From Immersiella caudata (lineage: Eukaryota > Ascomycota > Sordariomycetes > Sordariales > Lasiosphaeriaceae), in NCBI GenBank assembly GCA_030512335.1, contig JAULSU010000003.1, forward strand, positions 3,286,001 through 3,350,000: a DNA stretch of 64,000 bases. Reading direction: 5' to 3'. Positions 1 through 9,182 of the stretch are shown piece by piece; position 1 is the first letter of the stretch; the number at the start of each line of letters is the position of its first letter. Both the position numbers and the translations under genes were made by a program. Under the pieces are notes generated by a model. The model saw nothing but the letters and a program-made list of their open reading frames with translations. It did not search any database and was not told the origin of the DNA.

Positions 1-383
1 AGTTTGTCTCTGCGCCAAAAGACCCCTCTTCCGCGCCTCTCAAGAAACATCTGTGCTTCCACAACACCCCTCTATCAAGGTTCAACCTTTCGACCCGCTC
101 TACACTGAAAGCGCTCCACTCCCCCGGCACTGCTGTGGAATAATAGCCGACCGAGCGAGGCGTCGCGGAAAGACCTGGCGGTGGCCAGCGACGCGGGGGG
201 TGGAGGGCCTCGACATTCGACATCTATCGCCTGAGCTTCACTATCCCTGGCGTCCGTACACGGAAAGCCATCCCTTCGTTGATCAGAGGCACGGCCTCGC
301 TGCTTTTTGACCAGACTCTCGTTCATTCGCCCGTTTCCTTCGGGCCCTCCCAATAGCGGCATCCTTCAGCGCTGTGTTTGGGC
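1..383. other. upstream region of the first gene
   Basis: No supportable gene. Short open frames on both strands lack any recognisable family. The stretch most likely holds the promoter and 5' leader of the gene starting at 384. Confidence 0.5.
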
Positions 384-2348
384 ATGGATCCGCGCTTCAT
401 AGTCACCCGCGAAGAGTTTCATGATGTCCAGATGGACTTGAAGCGCGTTCACTCGATCCAGCAGCAGCAGTCTGAAAGGATACGGTTGCTGGAGAAACGT
501 CAGGCTGACGATGCAGCTTTGAAGTCTGTCTGGAATTCACCATTCCCAAGCGTGCTTGGGGGGACTCCACAGCATGGTCAGCCTCTTGCGCAACCATCCT
601 CTACTTCACACCCCTTGGCTGATTACTTTCTAGGGCCGGTTCACATGCCGCAGAACGAGGTGTTCAGCGATGATCTCGACGAACAGAGTCACACCCTGTT
701 GGGTTCCCTGCACCTCGAAGCAGAGGATGAGCCGATACGAAGAGGGGCCGCATCGCGAGCAAATAGTGTCAGGTTTGACGAGAGTGCTCTTCATGGTGCG
801 GGCTGGGGCGCCCACAGCGGGCGTCACTCTGGCGACTTCGGCCCCATACGACCTAGCAGTGGTATGGGCGGCCATCAAATGATGGAACGGTCGCTTTCCC
901 ACAAGTCGGACGGCAGGCATAGCTCAGCTGGCCATTCCGTTCATTCCATGCACTCAGGGGTGTCAGGGCGGGCCAGCAGCCTCGGACTTGACACCAACTT
1001 TGTGATTGGAGGCCACGAGGATGAGTCGCCCATTGATTTGCCAGAACCGCCACCCGGCCTCTTCGTCATGGGCTCCGCGCCCTCCATCATACGCTGCTGG
1101 CTCACTACAAACTACACTTCCAAAGGACTGCTATACGCTGTTGTTTGCACCGGGTCCCAGAAATCGACGGTGGAGTATTCCCTTGTCAAGGAGCTGGATC
1201 TGACCAACAACATCCACAGGGACATGGACGGCGTCCACAGGATCACGCTCCCTGTTTTTCTGGCCGAAGCAAGGGTCACACAATCCAACTCACGATCCAC
1301 GAGTCCAACTCCGCAACTGCCTAGTATCACCTGTTCCTTTGAGGTGACGGGTATGGACCAGCAGGATCTCCCAAGCTCGACCAAGTCCATCCGTGTCTTC
1401 ATCGGCAGCCACACTCTGCGGATGCACAGCGCCGACCTGCTTCTCTCCCAGAATTCGATGGCACTGTACGGAAGTGACCGTGACAAGCTTTCTGTGCCGT
1501 TTGTGCGACCTGAGGACGACGCCGTTTTCAAAAATCTGACGACCGCCAACATCGTGCCAGGAAAGGTGCGGCTGAACGCCGCGGCTCCAGAGTTTGTTTC
1601 AGGCGAGAAGTCAAAGTCTCCGGGGAATGCCGAGGAATCGGCCGCTGCTGGATCTGAGAGCAAAGAGAACGGGGTCGAGGGTCTGCTGTCACCTGGGAGT
1701 CGGCCAGACGACGCTGCGAAAGCGGCGGCCGTGAACACAGAGTCAGAAAGCGGTGGAGAGGGCGAGAAGCAAGCACAGGAGGTGCTGACAGATGAGATGT
1801 CCGGTGGAAGGGACAACCAAGCACCAGCAGATGGTACTCGCCGTGAACCGAGCGTTGCAATCAGAACGCCATGGCGGCAAACAGCCATGGGCCTGGGCTC
1901 AGAAAGTGGTTCACGCGACAGCACTCCTCTGAGCGGCTATCAGCCAGCAACGAGAGTGCGCAGCATGAAAGTCCTTCGACCTACTAAGTCCAGCGGTTCC
2001 TCGTCGGCCAAAACGGGGGCAGCCTATGAGCCCGCACCGGCGCAGCGATCTAGTGGAGAGCATCGACGCAAGGCACCCGGCGAGAGCACACAGCAGTCTA
2101 GCACTACCAACAGCAGCGCCAGCAGTTGGGGCACTACCAAGCGCAGCATGAGCGCCAGCACCACCGGCACCCTTGCCAGTTTTGGAGGCATGGGGGACGG
2201 TAGGTTGAACTCACCCGCCGCCAGCACCCCGGAGGCGGGGAAGCAGTCGTCTATTCCGCGATCGGCCAATAACCCCCTGGGCAGTGCATCGGCTTTCTCG
2301 TGGATTGCTACCAACAAGCCTAAGACGCCTGCGGCAGCCGCTGATTAG
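384..2348 (+). CDS. serine-rich protein with coiled-coil N-terminus and a possible degenerate retropepsin-like core
   Basis: Single-exon frame of 654 residues. I start at the ATG at 384 because the frame upstream offers only a TTG codon. Residues about 10-40 are charged and Gln-rich and look coiled-coil (IQQQQSERIRLLEKRQ). Residues about 60-230 are Ser/Gly/His-rich and disordered. Residues about 235-400 form the only ordered block: a PPPGLF motif, then VVCTGSQKSTVEYSLVKEL, then ITLPVFLAEARV. That pattern resembles a retropepsin-like flap/strand arrangement, but the active-site D-T-G is C255-T256-G257, so catalysis is not expected. Residues 420-654 are low complexity, rich in Ser, Ala and Thr. 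I do not recognise a named family; the function is unknown and the fold assignment is my inference. Confidence 0.85.
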   Translation: MDPRFIVTREEFHDVQMDLKRVHSIQQQQSERIRLLEKRQADDAALKSVWNSPFPSVLGGTPQHGQPLAQPSSTSHPLADYFLGPVHMPQNEVFSDDLDEQSHTLLGSLHLEAEDEPIRRGAASRANSVRFDESALHGAGWGAHSGRHSGDFGPIRPSSGMGGHQMMERSLSHKSDGRHSSAGHSVHSMHSGVSGRASSLGLDTNFVIGGHEDESPIDLPEPPPGLFVMGSAPSIIRCWLTTNYTSKGLLYAVVCTGSQKSTVEYSLVKELDLTNNIHRDMDGVHRITLPVFLAEARVTQSNSRSTSPTPQLPSITCSFEVTGMDQQDLPSSTKSIRVFIGSHTLRMHSADLLLSQNSMALYGSDRDKLSVPFVRPEDDAVFKNLTTANIVPGKVRLNAAAPEFVSGEKSKSPGNAEESAAAGSESKENGVEGLLSPGSRPDDAAKAAAVNTESESGGEGEKQAQEVLTDEMSGGRDNQAPADGTRREPSVAIRTPWRQTAMGLGSESGSRDSTPLSGYQPATRVRSMKVLRPTKSSGSSSAKTGAAYEPAPAQRSSGEHRRKAPGESTQQSSTTNSSASSWGTTKRSMSASTTGTLASFGGMGDGRLNSPAASTPEAGKQSSIPRSANNPLGSASAFSWIATNKPKTPAAAAD

Positions 2349-2534
2349 ACGGTTGCGTCTACAGAGTGGGTGGCCCAACCACGATGGTAATACCCGTCTG
2401 CCCGTCCATTACGAGCTAGCGTTATGATCTGTTGAGCAGCTAGCTAGAAAAATGTTAAAAATCAAGAGTATTTCAGTGTCCTTTCATGTGCCACCACGCT
2501 GACTGCAGCCAATCACCCGTTTTCCTCTCCCAGC

Positions 2535-3333
2535 TCAAATCTTGGAGATTCCTCCCAACAGGCCCTGCAAGGAAGCCTTCGTGTCAGGGCCCGTCTCTTT
2601 CACCAACTTCACCATGCCCCTGAACTCCCCAATTCCCGCATCTCCCATGCACTCATAGATCCAACTCTCACTCGTCGTCACCACAGCTCCCGCCGCTCTC
2701 AACCTCGCCAACGCAATGGGCACCTCCTCCCGGTTGCAACTGCTCACGCCATCCGCAATGATATACACTCCATGTCCAGCAGCCAGCAAATCCAACGCCG
2801 TCTGCGTCACGCAAATATGCGACTCAATACCCACAATAGCCACCTCGGCGCGCGGCGCTTCGGGTGGGAAGTGCGACGAGATGGAGGGGATCCACATGGA
2901 GAAACGCGTCTTGTCAGCGTCGGACTTGGCGTTGGCGAGGAGGGGGAGGAGTTCTGGCACGGTGTTGCCTAGGCGGTTGCGGTTTTGGGTGGTTACGTAG
3001 GTGGGGATTGACAAGAGAGCTGCGGCGCGGAGGAGTTTGGTTGTTGTTTTGATTCTGGGGGGCGTGGGTCAGTGGGTTACGTCGAGGACAGGGGATGAGG
3101 GGCGGGTGCGTACATTTTTTCGAACTCGAAGATGGCAGGACGGAAACCCTCTTGAATGTCGCATACGCTGGAGGGTTGTTAGAGAGGGGGGGGGGGGGTG
3201 ATTGAAGGGTTGGAAGGGAGGAGAACTGACAAGACGGCGGGGTTGTCTGGTGATTGTTAGCAAGGTTTGGGCTGAGACTAAGGGTCAGGGAGAGAGACGT
3301 ACGGAGCCGGCGCTGGGGAGTTGGGTTGGCCAT
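2535..3333 (-). CDS. isochorismatase-family (cysteine) hydrolase
   Basis: Four exons join in phase: 3333-3303, 3246-3231 (16 nt), 3167-3114 and 3054-2535, giving 206 residues. The N-terminus reads NPAVFVCDIQEGFRPAIFEFEK, with the family's catalytic Asp at D19. The nucleophile region is ESHICVTQTALDL, with Cys at about C115, and VTTQNRNRLGNTV lies between. Spacing and length fit small isochorismatase-like hydrolases, which cleave C-N or C-O bonds of small metabolites in cytosol or mitochondria; the substrate cannot be told from sequence. All introns are GT-AG. Intron 2 carries a long G-run on the plus strand (a C-tract before the acceptor). It lies downstream of THI6 on the same strand, about 0.5 kb away, with no evidence of a functional link. 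Confidence 0.9.
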
Positions 3334-3850
3334 TGTATTTTAGTTTAGGACAACAGGGAAGCCGAGTTTGGCGAGTGAAAGGTGGACGAGCTCAATTGAG
3401 GTGTTTGTGAGAGATAGGCGTGCTCAGATGAAGTGAGATGAAACGGAGCTAGGTGCCAGGGAAACTATTCCCGGGGTGGCGACTTGGACCTCGAGCGGGA
3501 TAGGGTCGATGACGAAAGCGTCTGAGCGTCTGAGCGGATGGCGGCGTGGAAATGGGGGCAAGTTTTCGAGCGTTTGAAACTAGGTGAAGCAACTGAATGG
3601 GAACAAAGCACTCGACTCAACCACAGTTGGTGTTTAGGACAGACCGGATATCACCGGCCAAGTAGGGTCGGGTGTTCAATCTTCAAGCCCCGAGCTTCGG
3701 CTTTCGCTCGGATGCGGGGTAGCCGGCATCTTTATTGACTTCCCCACGTTCAGTGCCGGGCCGGGCTGCCGCTCAGATCCTCCGACTGACCTGACCGAGT
3801 GGGCCCACCGAGACTTCTAGTTGAGGACTGTATTCCACATTCAAGATACA
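3334..3850. other. intergenic: isochorismatase promoter and THI6 3' end
   Basis: About 500 bases between two minus-strand genes. I see no gene. A short direct repeat, (GAGCGTCT)x2, lies near 3520-3537. Confidence 0.5.
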
Positions 3851-5556
3851 TTAATAAGCAAACGCATCCGACACCTTTGCTCTCCCAAGCCATGCTAAAT
3901 CACCACCAGCCGTCGCCTCCCGGATCTTGTACAACTCATCGAGAAATGCCGGCACAAATGTCCCTGGACCCTGAACATCAGGTCGCTCAGCCGCCATCTC
4001 AGCAGCGATCTCATAGTGGAGCATCGCAGTCACCACAGCCGAGAGCCGAGACTCCGGGTATGCCGCCACAGCAGCTGAGATGGCAGTTCCCAGGGAGCAG
4101 CCCGTCCCCGTCACCTCGCCCAGAAGTTTGTGCCCGTTGTGAATCCTCACCACAGATGTGCCATCACTGACGTAGTCCGTCTCGCCTGTCATGACGACGA
4201 TGTTCCCCTCGCGCGCAGCGAGGTCACGAACAAGGTATGCTTTCTGGGCGCCGTTGAGGGTGCTGGAGCTGTCGACGCCGCGTTGCTGGGTTTGGTCACT
4301 GCCGAAGACAGTCCTGATTTCGCCTTCGTTTCCTTTGATGACGTCCAGGGTGCCGGCTGAGATGATGGTCTTGACCGCTGCGCGTCGAATGGCCGTGGCA
4401 CCGGCTCCCACCGGATCATACACCACTGGTCTCCCGGCCTCATTGTAAGCCTTGATGGCCTTCTGGTGGTTTGCCAGGCCCTCCGGGGTGACGGTGCCCA
4501 TGTTGATAACCAAAGCGCCGCCAAGCTTGGCAAGGTCAGAGGCCTCCTCTCCGTAGCTCGACATGATGGGGGATGCCCCGATGGCCAGGGCAACGTTCGC
4601 TGCGATGTTCTGCACCACCAAGTTGGTCATATTGTGCGATATTGGCTTCAGCTCGCAAACTCTCTTGACTACATCTGGGGCCACGTAGGATGTTGCGCCG
4701 ATCTTCGGTGTCCCAAACGCCGCCGTTGTTTTGCGAGCGACCTCTCGGATGACAGTGAGGAGATCACTCGACGCGCGAGCGGGCTCGGGGGCGACCATGA
4801 TGACGCTGACCACGGCAACACCATCGAGTCTCCTTCCAGAAGGGGTGACTGTTTGCTCCAACGTGAGCTGCACGTTGGACTGGTTGATGCCACCAATGCA
4901 CACAGTTGGGATAGAGTAGCCATGCTCAGCAATCGCCGCAAGGATCTCACGCACTCCGCTCGGTCCGAGAATGACTTTGCTGTTCTTCTTCCTGCGGCCT
5001 ATTAGCTTCAAATGTTGGTTTAGATGGACAAACCACAAAAAAAAAAAAAAAAAGAAAAAAAAGAAAGGGTGCAGCACTCACGTTTGAGTCGCATAAACAG
5101 TGCCAATGCCGAGATAATCGGCGCCGCCTTCGCAAGCCCGAAGAGCCTCTTCCACCGTGCCAGCTGAGACACCGATAATAGCATCCGGCCCTAGAATCTT
5201 CCTCGCTTCAGCCAGGTCTGTGTTTTCGGTGAGTTTCGAGGCCGTGAACTGAACGAGGAGTTTAAGTTCATACCCGTGTCATCCTGACCAACGTGGGCAC
5301 CCTCGCATTGCACTGCGGCAGCAACATCGACGCGATCGTTGATGAGCAGCGGCACGCCCGCCCGTTTGGTAACCTCGTGCAGCCGTTTTCCAATGGCGAT
5401 CAAGTCATCCGTGGTGCTGGTCTTATCGCGGAGCTGCACGCAAGTGACGCCGCCGGCGACGGCATCCTCGACAACTTGGACGAGATCCCGTGACCCGAGA
5501 ATCTCGGGTGTCGAATCCGTCACGAGGTATAGCGAGTAGTCGATGGTCTTGCCCAT
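3851..5556 (-). CDS. THI6: bifunctional thiamine-phosphate synthase / hydroxyethylthiazole kinase
   Basis: Three exons, 5556-5274, 5217-5082 and 4991-3851, give 519 residues. The N-terminal half is a TenI/ThiE-type TIM barrel: YLVTDSTPEILGSR, CVQLRDKTS, LLINDRVDVAAA, GAHVGQDD, YLGIGTVYATQT and CIGGINQSNV. It joins HMP-pyrophosphate and thiazole phosphate into thiamine phosphate. The C-terminal half from about residue 245 is a ThiM-type ribokinase-fold kinase: ISHNMTNLVVQN, YDPVGAGATAIRR, VIKGNEGEI and the anion hole GEVTGTGCSLG. It phosphorylates hydroxyethylthiazole. Fusion of the two is normal for fungal Thi6. The intron before exon 3 has a very long T-rich polypyrimidine tract (a poly-A run on the plus strand near 5038-5065). 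I saw no TPP riboswitch aptamer in the leader. Confidence 0.96.
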
Positions 5557-6341
5557 TTCGCAGTATGCTGAATGGTGTTTGCCGATAAAAGGGTAATAGC
5601 TGGGTTCAGCTAGGTAAGTAACATTATGGAGACTCCTAGAGCTCGCGTAGCGACTTCACGCAATGCTTGGCTTTCCCCTCCTTTTACGCCCCTATTTTTT
5701 TTTCTCCAGGGAGGTTGCAACATCATCGGGTCCCCCCCCGGGGGGCGGAAAGCAGCGGAACAAATTCACAGCTGAGGCGCGCGCCTTTCATCCTAAGCTG
5801 TCAGGCTCAGGCTCAGGCTCAGGCTCACTCAAGCGCTGTCAAACCATTGGCAAAAACTCTCAAACCGCCCCGAGCCGGCCGAAGTGGACCTTGGTGTCAG
5901 GGTTGTAATTAAAAGCTCACCGTACCTAGGTGTCCTCGCTCTTGCGAAGGCGCATTCGAAAGCTCTTGCGCCCCTTTTCCCAATCCAGCGACTGCCACAA
6001 TGTCGCCCAGCAACACCCTAGCGACACTGGGACGTTGCGTTTGACTTCACGTCCAACGTAGCACAGCGGTCGCCAATTCGACCGACTCAGCCATCTGCAA
6101 TCGTCTTTGATCCATGGGGCGTTCCTCTTCGAGACCGTGACTGGCGGTCAACCCCATGAGGAAGAAATGCAGACATTCTCAGCGGCGAAATACGCGCACC
6201 ACACAGGTACTTGCGATCTACGTAGTTTACGATACCAGGAACTACGCTCATGGATTGCTTGATTCCTGTGGCCCAAATGCTCAGTTCTCTGACGAACACC
6301 ATCCTCCGTCTATGCCTAAAGTTTGTCTACTTCACCTCAAT
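5557..6341. promoter_or_regulatory. THI6 promoter region and ADE13 3' flank
   Basis: No gene is supportable. The stretch holds homopolymer T (about 5692-5703), a C/G run near 5735-5747, a hexamer repeat at 5803-5826 and a TACCTAGGTG palindrome-like motif at 5923-5932. THI6 starts at 5556, so the right-hand part of this stretch is its likely promoter. Confidence 0.45.
5803..5826. repeat. (AGGCTC)4 short tandem repeat
   Basis: Four perfect copies of the hexamer AGGCTC about 250 bases upstream of the THI6 start codon. No function is evident. Confidence 0.9.
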
Positions 6342-8678
6342 TTAGATGGACAGCTGGGCAGTTTCCGCCTTCAGAAGAGAATCGCTATACTTGGCCAGCT
6401 TCGCAGCAACATCGCCGTTGCAGTAGTCCTCCACGATCTTGGGGCAATTCCCAATAAACAGCTTGGCGTCGACCAAGCTGTCGATCTCGTTCCAAACGGG
6501 CTGTCAAACTCCATGTTAGACGCGATTTTGCGTGCTGGATCATCGGGCATACCTTGAAGAATTCGTTCTTCTTAATGCGCTCGAGCAAGTCGTTCTTCCC
6601 GCCCTGTTGCTTGACAACGGCGCCGGCTTCGTGGGACTAGGCTTGGTTAGTTTGTAGCCCATCAGCCGCACAGAGTTTTCATACAAGGACACGGATCTCT
6701 TCGTGGGCGTCCTGGCGGGACACCCCATGGGTGGAGAGCTTCATCAGGATAGACTCAGTAGCCACTGTGATAAATTGTCAGGAAACCTTCAAGCGGAATA
6801 CCCAGCCGGGACGTACTGAAGGGAAGCTCCTGGTCGATGCGAGCCTTGATGACGTTGGGGTAGATGACAAGGCCATTGGTCACGTTATCGAGGGCCAGAA
6901 GAATAGAGTCGGCCAACAGGAACTGGAGACCCGTCAGCAATCAAATGACCGAACGCTAGTATCGCTTAGCTTACCATCTCAGGGATATCCATGCGGCGGA
7001 TAGCACCTAAAAACGTCAGTCGTCTCTCACCTGATGGAATAGGGGAAACCAACTGTCATCGAGTCTGGTGCATGGTCAGCGAAAAGGTCAAGAACAGACT
7101 GCAGTATGGGCTTCGCTTACGTTCTCTCAAACCATTGGGCCTCGAATGTGGCAGTAAAGTCGGCAGGGAGACGTGCCAGCTTGCGGCCAAGAGCAGTAAT
7201 ACGCTCTGACCTCATGGGGTTCCTCTACACGGCAGTCAAATAACCAGCCTAGTGTAGACACAACCAAGTTCCCCTTACCTTGTAGGCCATCGCAGAGCTT
7301 CCCTTTTTGTTTGTCAGTACGCGCTCTCGAGGTTTCCATCAGGGGTTGGGAGTTACCCACGATCTGGCTCTTCTCGAAAGGCTCCTCCATCTCCTTCAGG
7401 TTCGCCAGATGCCTAATATCAGAACAGATGCGCTGGGCCGTAGCGCCAAGTGCGCAAACGGCATTGGCAACACGGAGGTCAACCTTCCTCGTGTAGGTCT
7501 GGGTAGAAATAGGATAAGCAGAAGGGAAACCGGCCTTCTTGCAGAGGATCTGTGGATAATTAGATATTGTGGCATTTGGGGGGTAAAAAAAAACCAATGC
7601 GCACTCGCCTCGTTGAGCTGCTTGATCTTGTCCGCATCGCCGTTGAAGAGCTCGAGGAAGGTTGCCTGGGAGCCGGTCGTGCCCTGGGCGCCTCTAAACT
7701 GAAGCCTCTCACGGACGGTCTCGATGTCCTCGAGGTCCATCATGAGCTCTTGAATCCATTGCGCCGCACGCTTTCCTAAACCGGACTTAGCATTTTTTTA
7801 TTTTTATTTTTTGAATTCAAGTAAACTAGTGTCGTACCGACAGTGATGAGTTGGGCCTGCAGTCTCAAATCAGCTTCGCTAAAGGGAGCGCAGTGTTCAG
7901 AGAACTTACCGCCTGGTAGTGAGTGAAGCCGAGGGTGGGGAGATCCTTGTGCTGCAGAGCAAATTGCTGAAGGTTCTGGATGACCTTTGCAAGCTTGGGA
8001 AGGATGAGATCCAAAGCGCGTTGCTGGAAAATCAAGTCGGCGTTGTCGGTAACTGAAAGCTGGTGTAAGTACGAACTGAACTGAAGGCAACGTTGCAGTG
8101 GGCATGTGTTGGGAGCTTCAGGGGGAGATCGCTTCTAGGCTCAGGGGCGCCGTGGAGCAAATGGACTCACCATAACAGCTGGTAGCCTGCGAAGTCCCGT
8201 GAGCAAAAAGATTCACCCCAAGGGCTAATAAAATGGATGCACTTACACCAAGATGAATAGACCCAGCAGCAGCTGGAGCATCTTCGCCATAGGCGTGGAC
8301 GTGGGCCATAACATCATGCTACGTCTGCGTCAGCACACATAGCTCGAAGCAAACGAGGAAAAACCCACGCGGAACTTCTTCTCGTATTCATTCGCGACAA
8401 CAAAGGCCTCGTCTGTCACGGTAACGTGCTCCCGCATCTGCTTGAGAGCTTCGTCTGAGATGTCAAGTCCCAACTCTTTCTCAGCCTCGGCGAGCCAGAC
8501 CCAGAGCTGGCGCCAGGTCGAAGCACGGGTCCGCGCCGAGAAGATGGACATCATCTCCTGTGAGGCATACCTCGTGCTTAGGGGGGTCTAGAAGGGCGGG
8601 TTAGAGTTTTTTTTTTCTTTTACTTTTTTTTTGGCCCAGCTGGTGTCATCATACCTGGTACTTGTCGTTGCTAGACAT
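6342..8678 (-). CDS. ADE13: adenylosuccinate lyase, 16 exons
   Basis: Joining 16 exons in phase gives exactly 482 residues, the family's usual fungal length. Exons: 8678-8655, 8587-8369, 8318-8247, 8186-8171, 8052-7910, 7856-7838, 7775-7609, 7549-7361, 7302-7279, 7224-7121, 7064-7054, 7006-6975, 6922-6817, 6764-6685, 6636-6553, 6500-6342. The enzyme eliminates fumarate from SAICAR and adenylosuccinate in purine synthesis. Hallmarks are the N-terminal HDVMAHVHAYG and HLGATSCYVTDNADL, KDLPTLGFTHYQAAQ, and the fumarase/aspartase-superfamily signature GSSAMAYKRNPMRSERI at about 284-300. Exons of 16, 19 and 11 nt are unusually small. The intron after exon 7 needs a GC donor (GAG|GCGAGT), and the intron after exon 8 an AAAAAG acceptor; no GT alternative keeps the frame. 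Conserved sequence across every junction makes the model strong. Confidence 0.95.
7550..7608 (-). other. GC-AG intron of ADE13
   Basis: The intron begins GCGAGT after exon end ...CTCAACGAG and ends CACAG. Splicing yields QLNEILCKKAGF, matching the conserved segment of adenylosuccinate lyases. The nearest GT (4 nt downstream) would shift the frame. GC-AG introns with AG|GCxAGT context are a known minor class of the major spliceosome. Confidence 0.85.
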
Positions 8679-9182
8679 TTTATCTTGGGAATCAACTGCG
8701 CTGTATCTATCAGCTGATGGTCAAGCGGGAAGGGAAGCTTGCAGTGTAGACAGAGATGGAGATGGAGATGGTGCTTAGTGGTGAGTAAAGAAGGTGTAAC
8801 AGTGTTGCTCGGAACCTCTTAGAGCTTATTTACCTTCACTACAATAACTCAATCTTCACCTTTGGCAACAGGGGAAGCTCTGAACTCGGGTGTCACCGAG
8901 CAATGGCGGGGGCGGGGTTGTGATATTTTTTTTTTTGGTGGGGTACTGTAAACTGATGTCACGCATCGCAAGTCTTGTTCAGGGACCAGGCCTATTCTAC
9001 CCGGCGGCTCCCGCCTGGGAGCGTGCCAGAGCCGGCGCGTTAATACATTGCTACGACGGGCATTCAGCTAACAAAAAGCTGTTTAATTTGCGAGTTCCAC
9101 CCCGCAAAATCCCGCAAGAAACCCGTTGAGCCGCGAGACAGCCGAATATCGGCCTCCACCTCAAGAGGCAGGAGCGAGCCCA
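8679..9182. promoter_or_regulatory. ADE13 promoter and 3' flank of the Zn2Cys6 gene
   Basis: Contains a GGAGAT-type triplet run near 8755-8772 and a T homopolymer near 8921-8936. No gene seen. Confidence 0.45.

Noticed and set aside
5557..5800. TPP riboswitch upstream of THI6
   Set aside because: I looked for the conserved aptamer parts (CUGAGA and the second-arm consensus) on the coding strand and did not find them in order.
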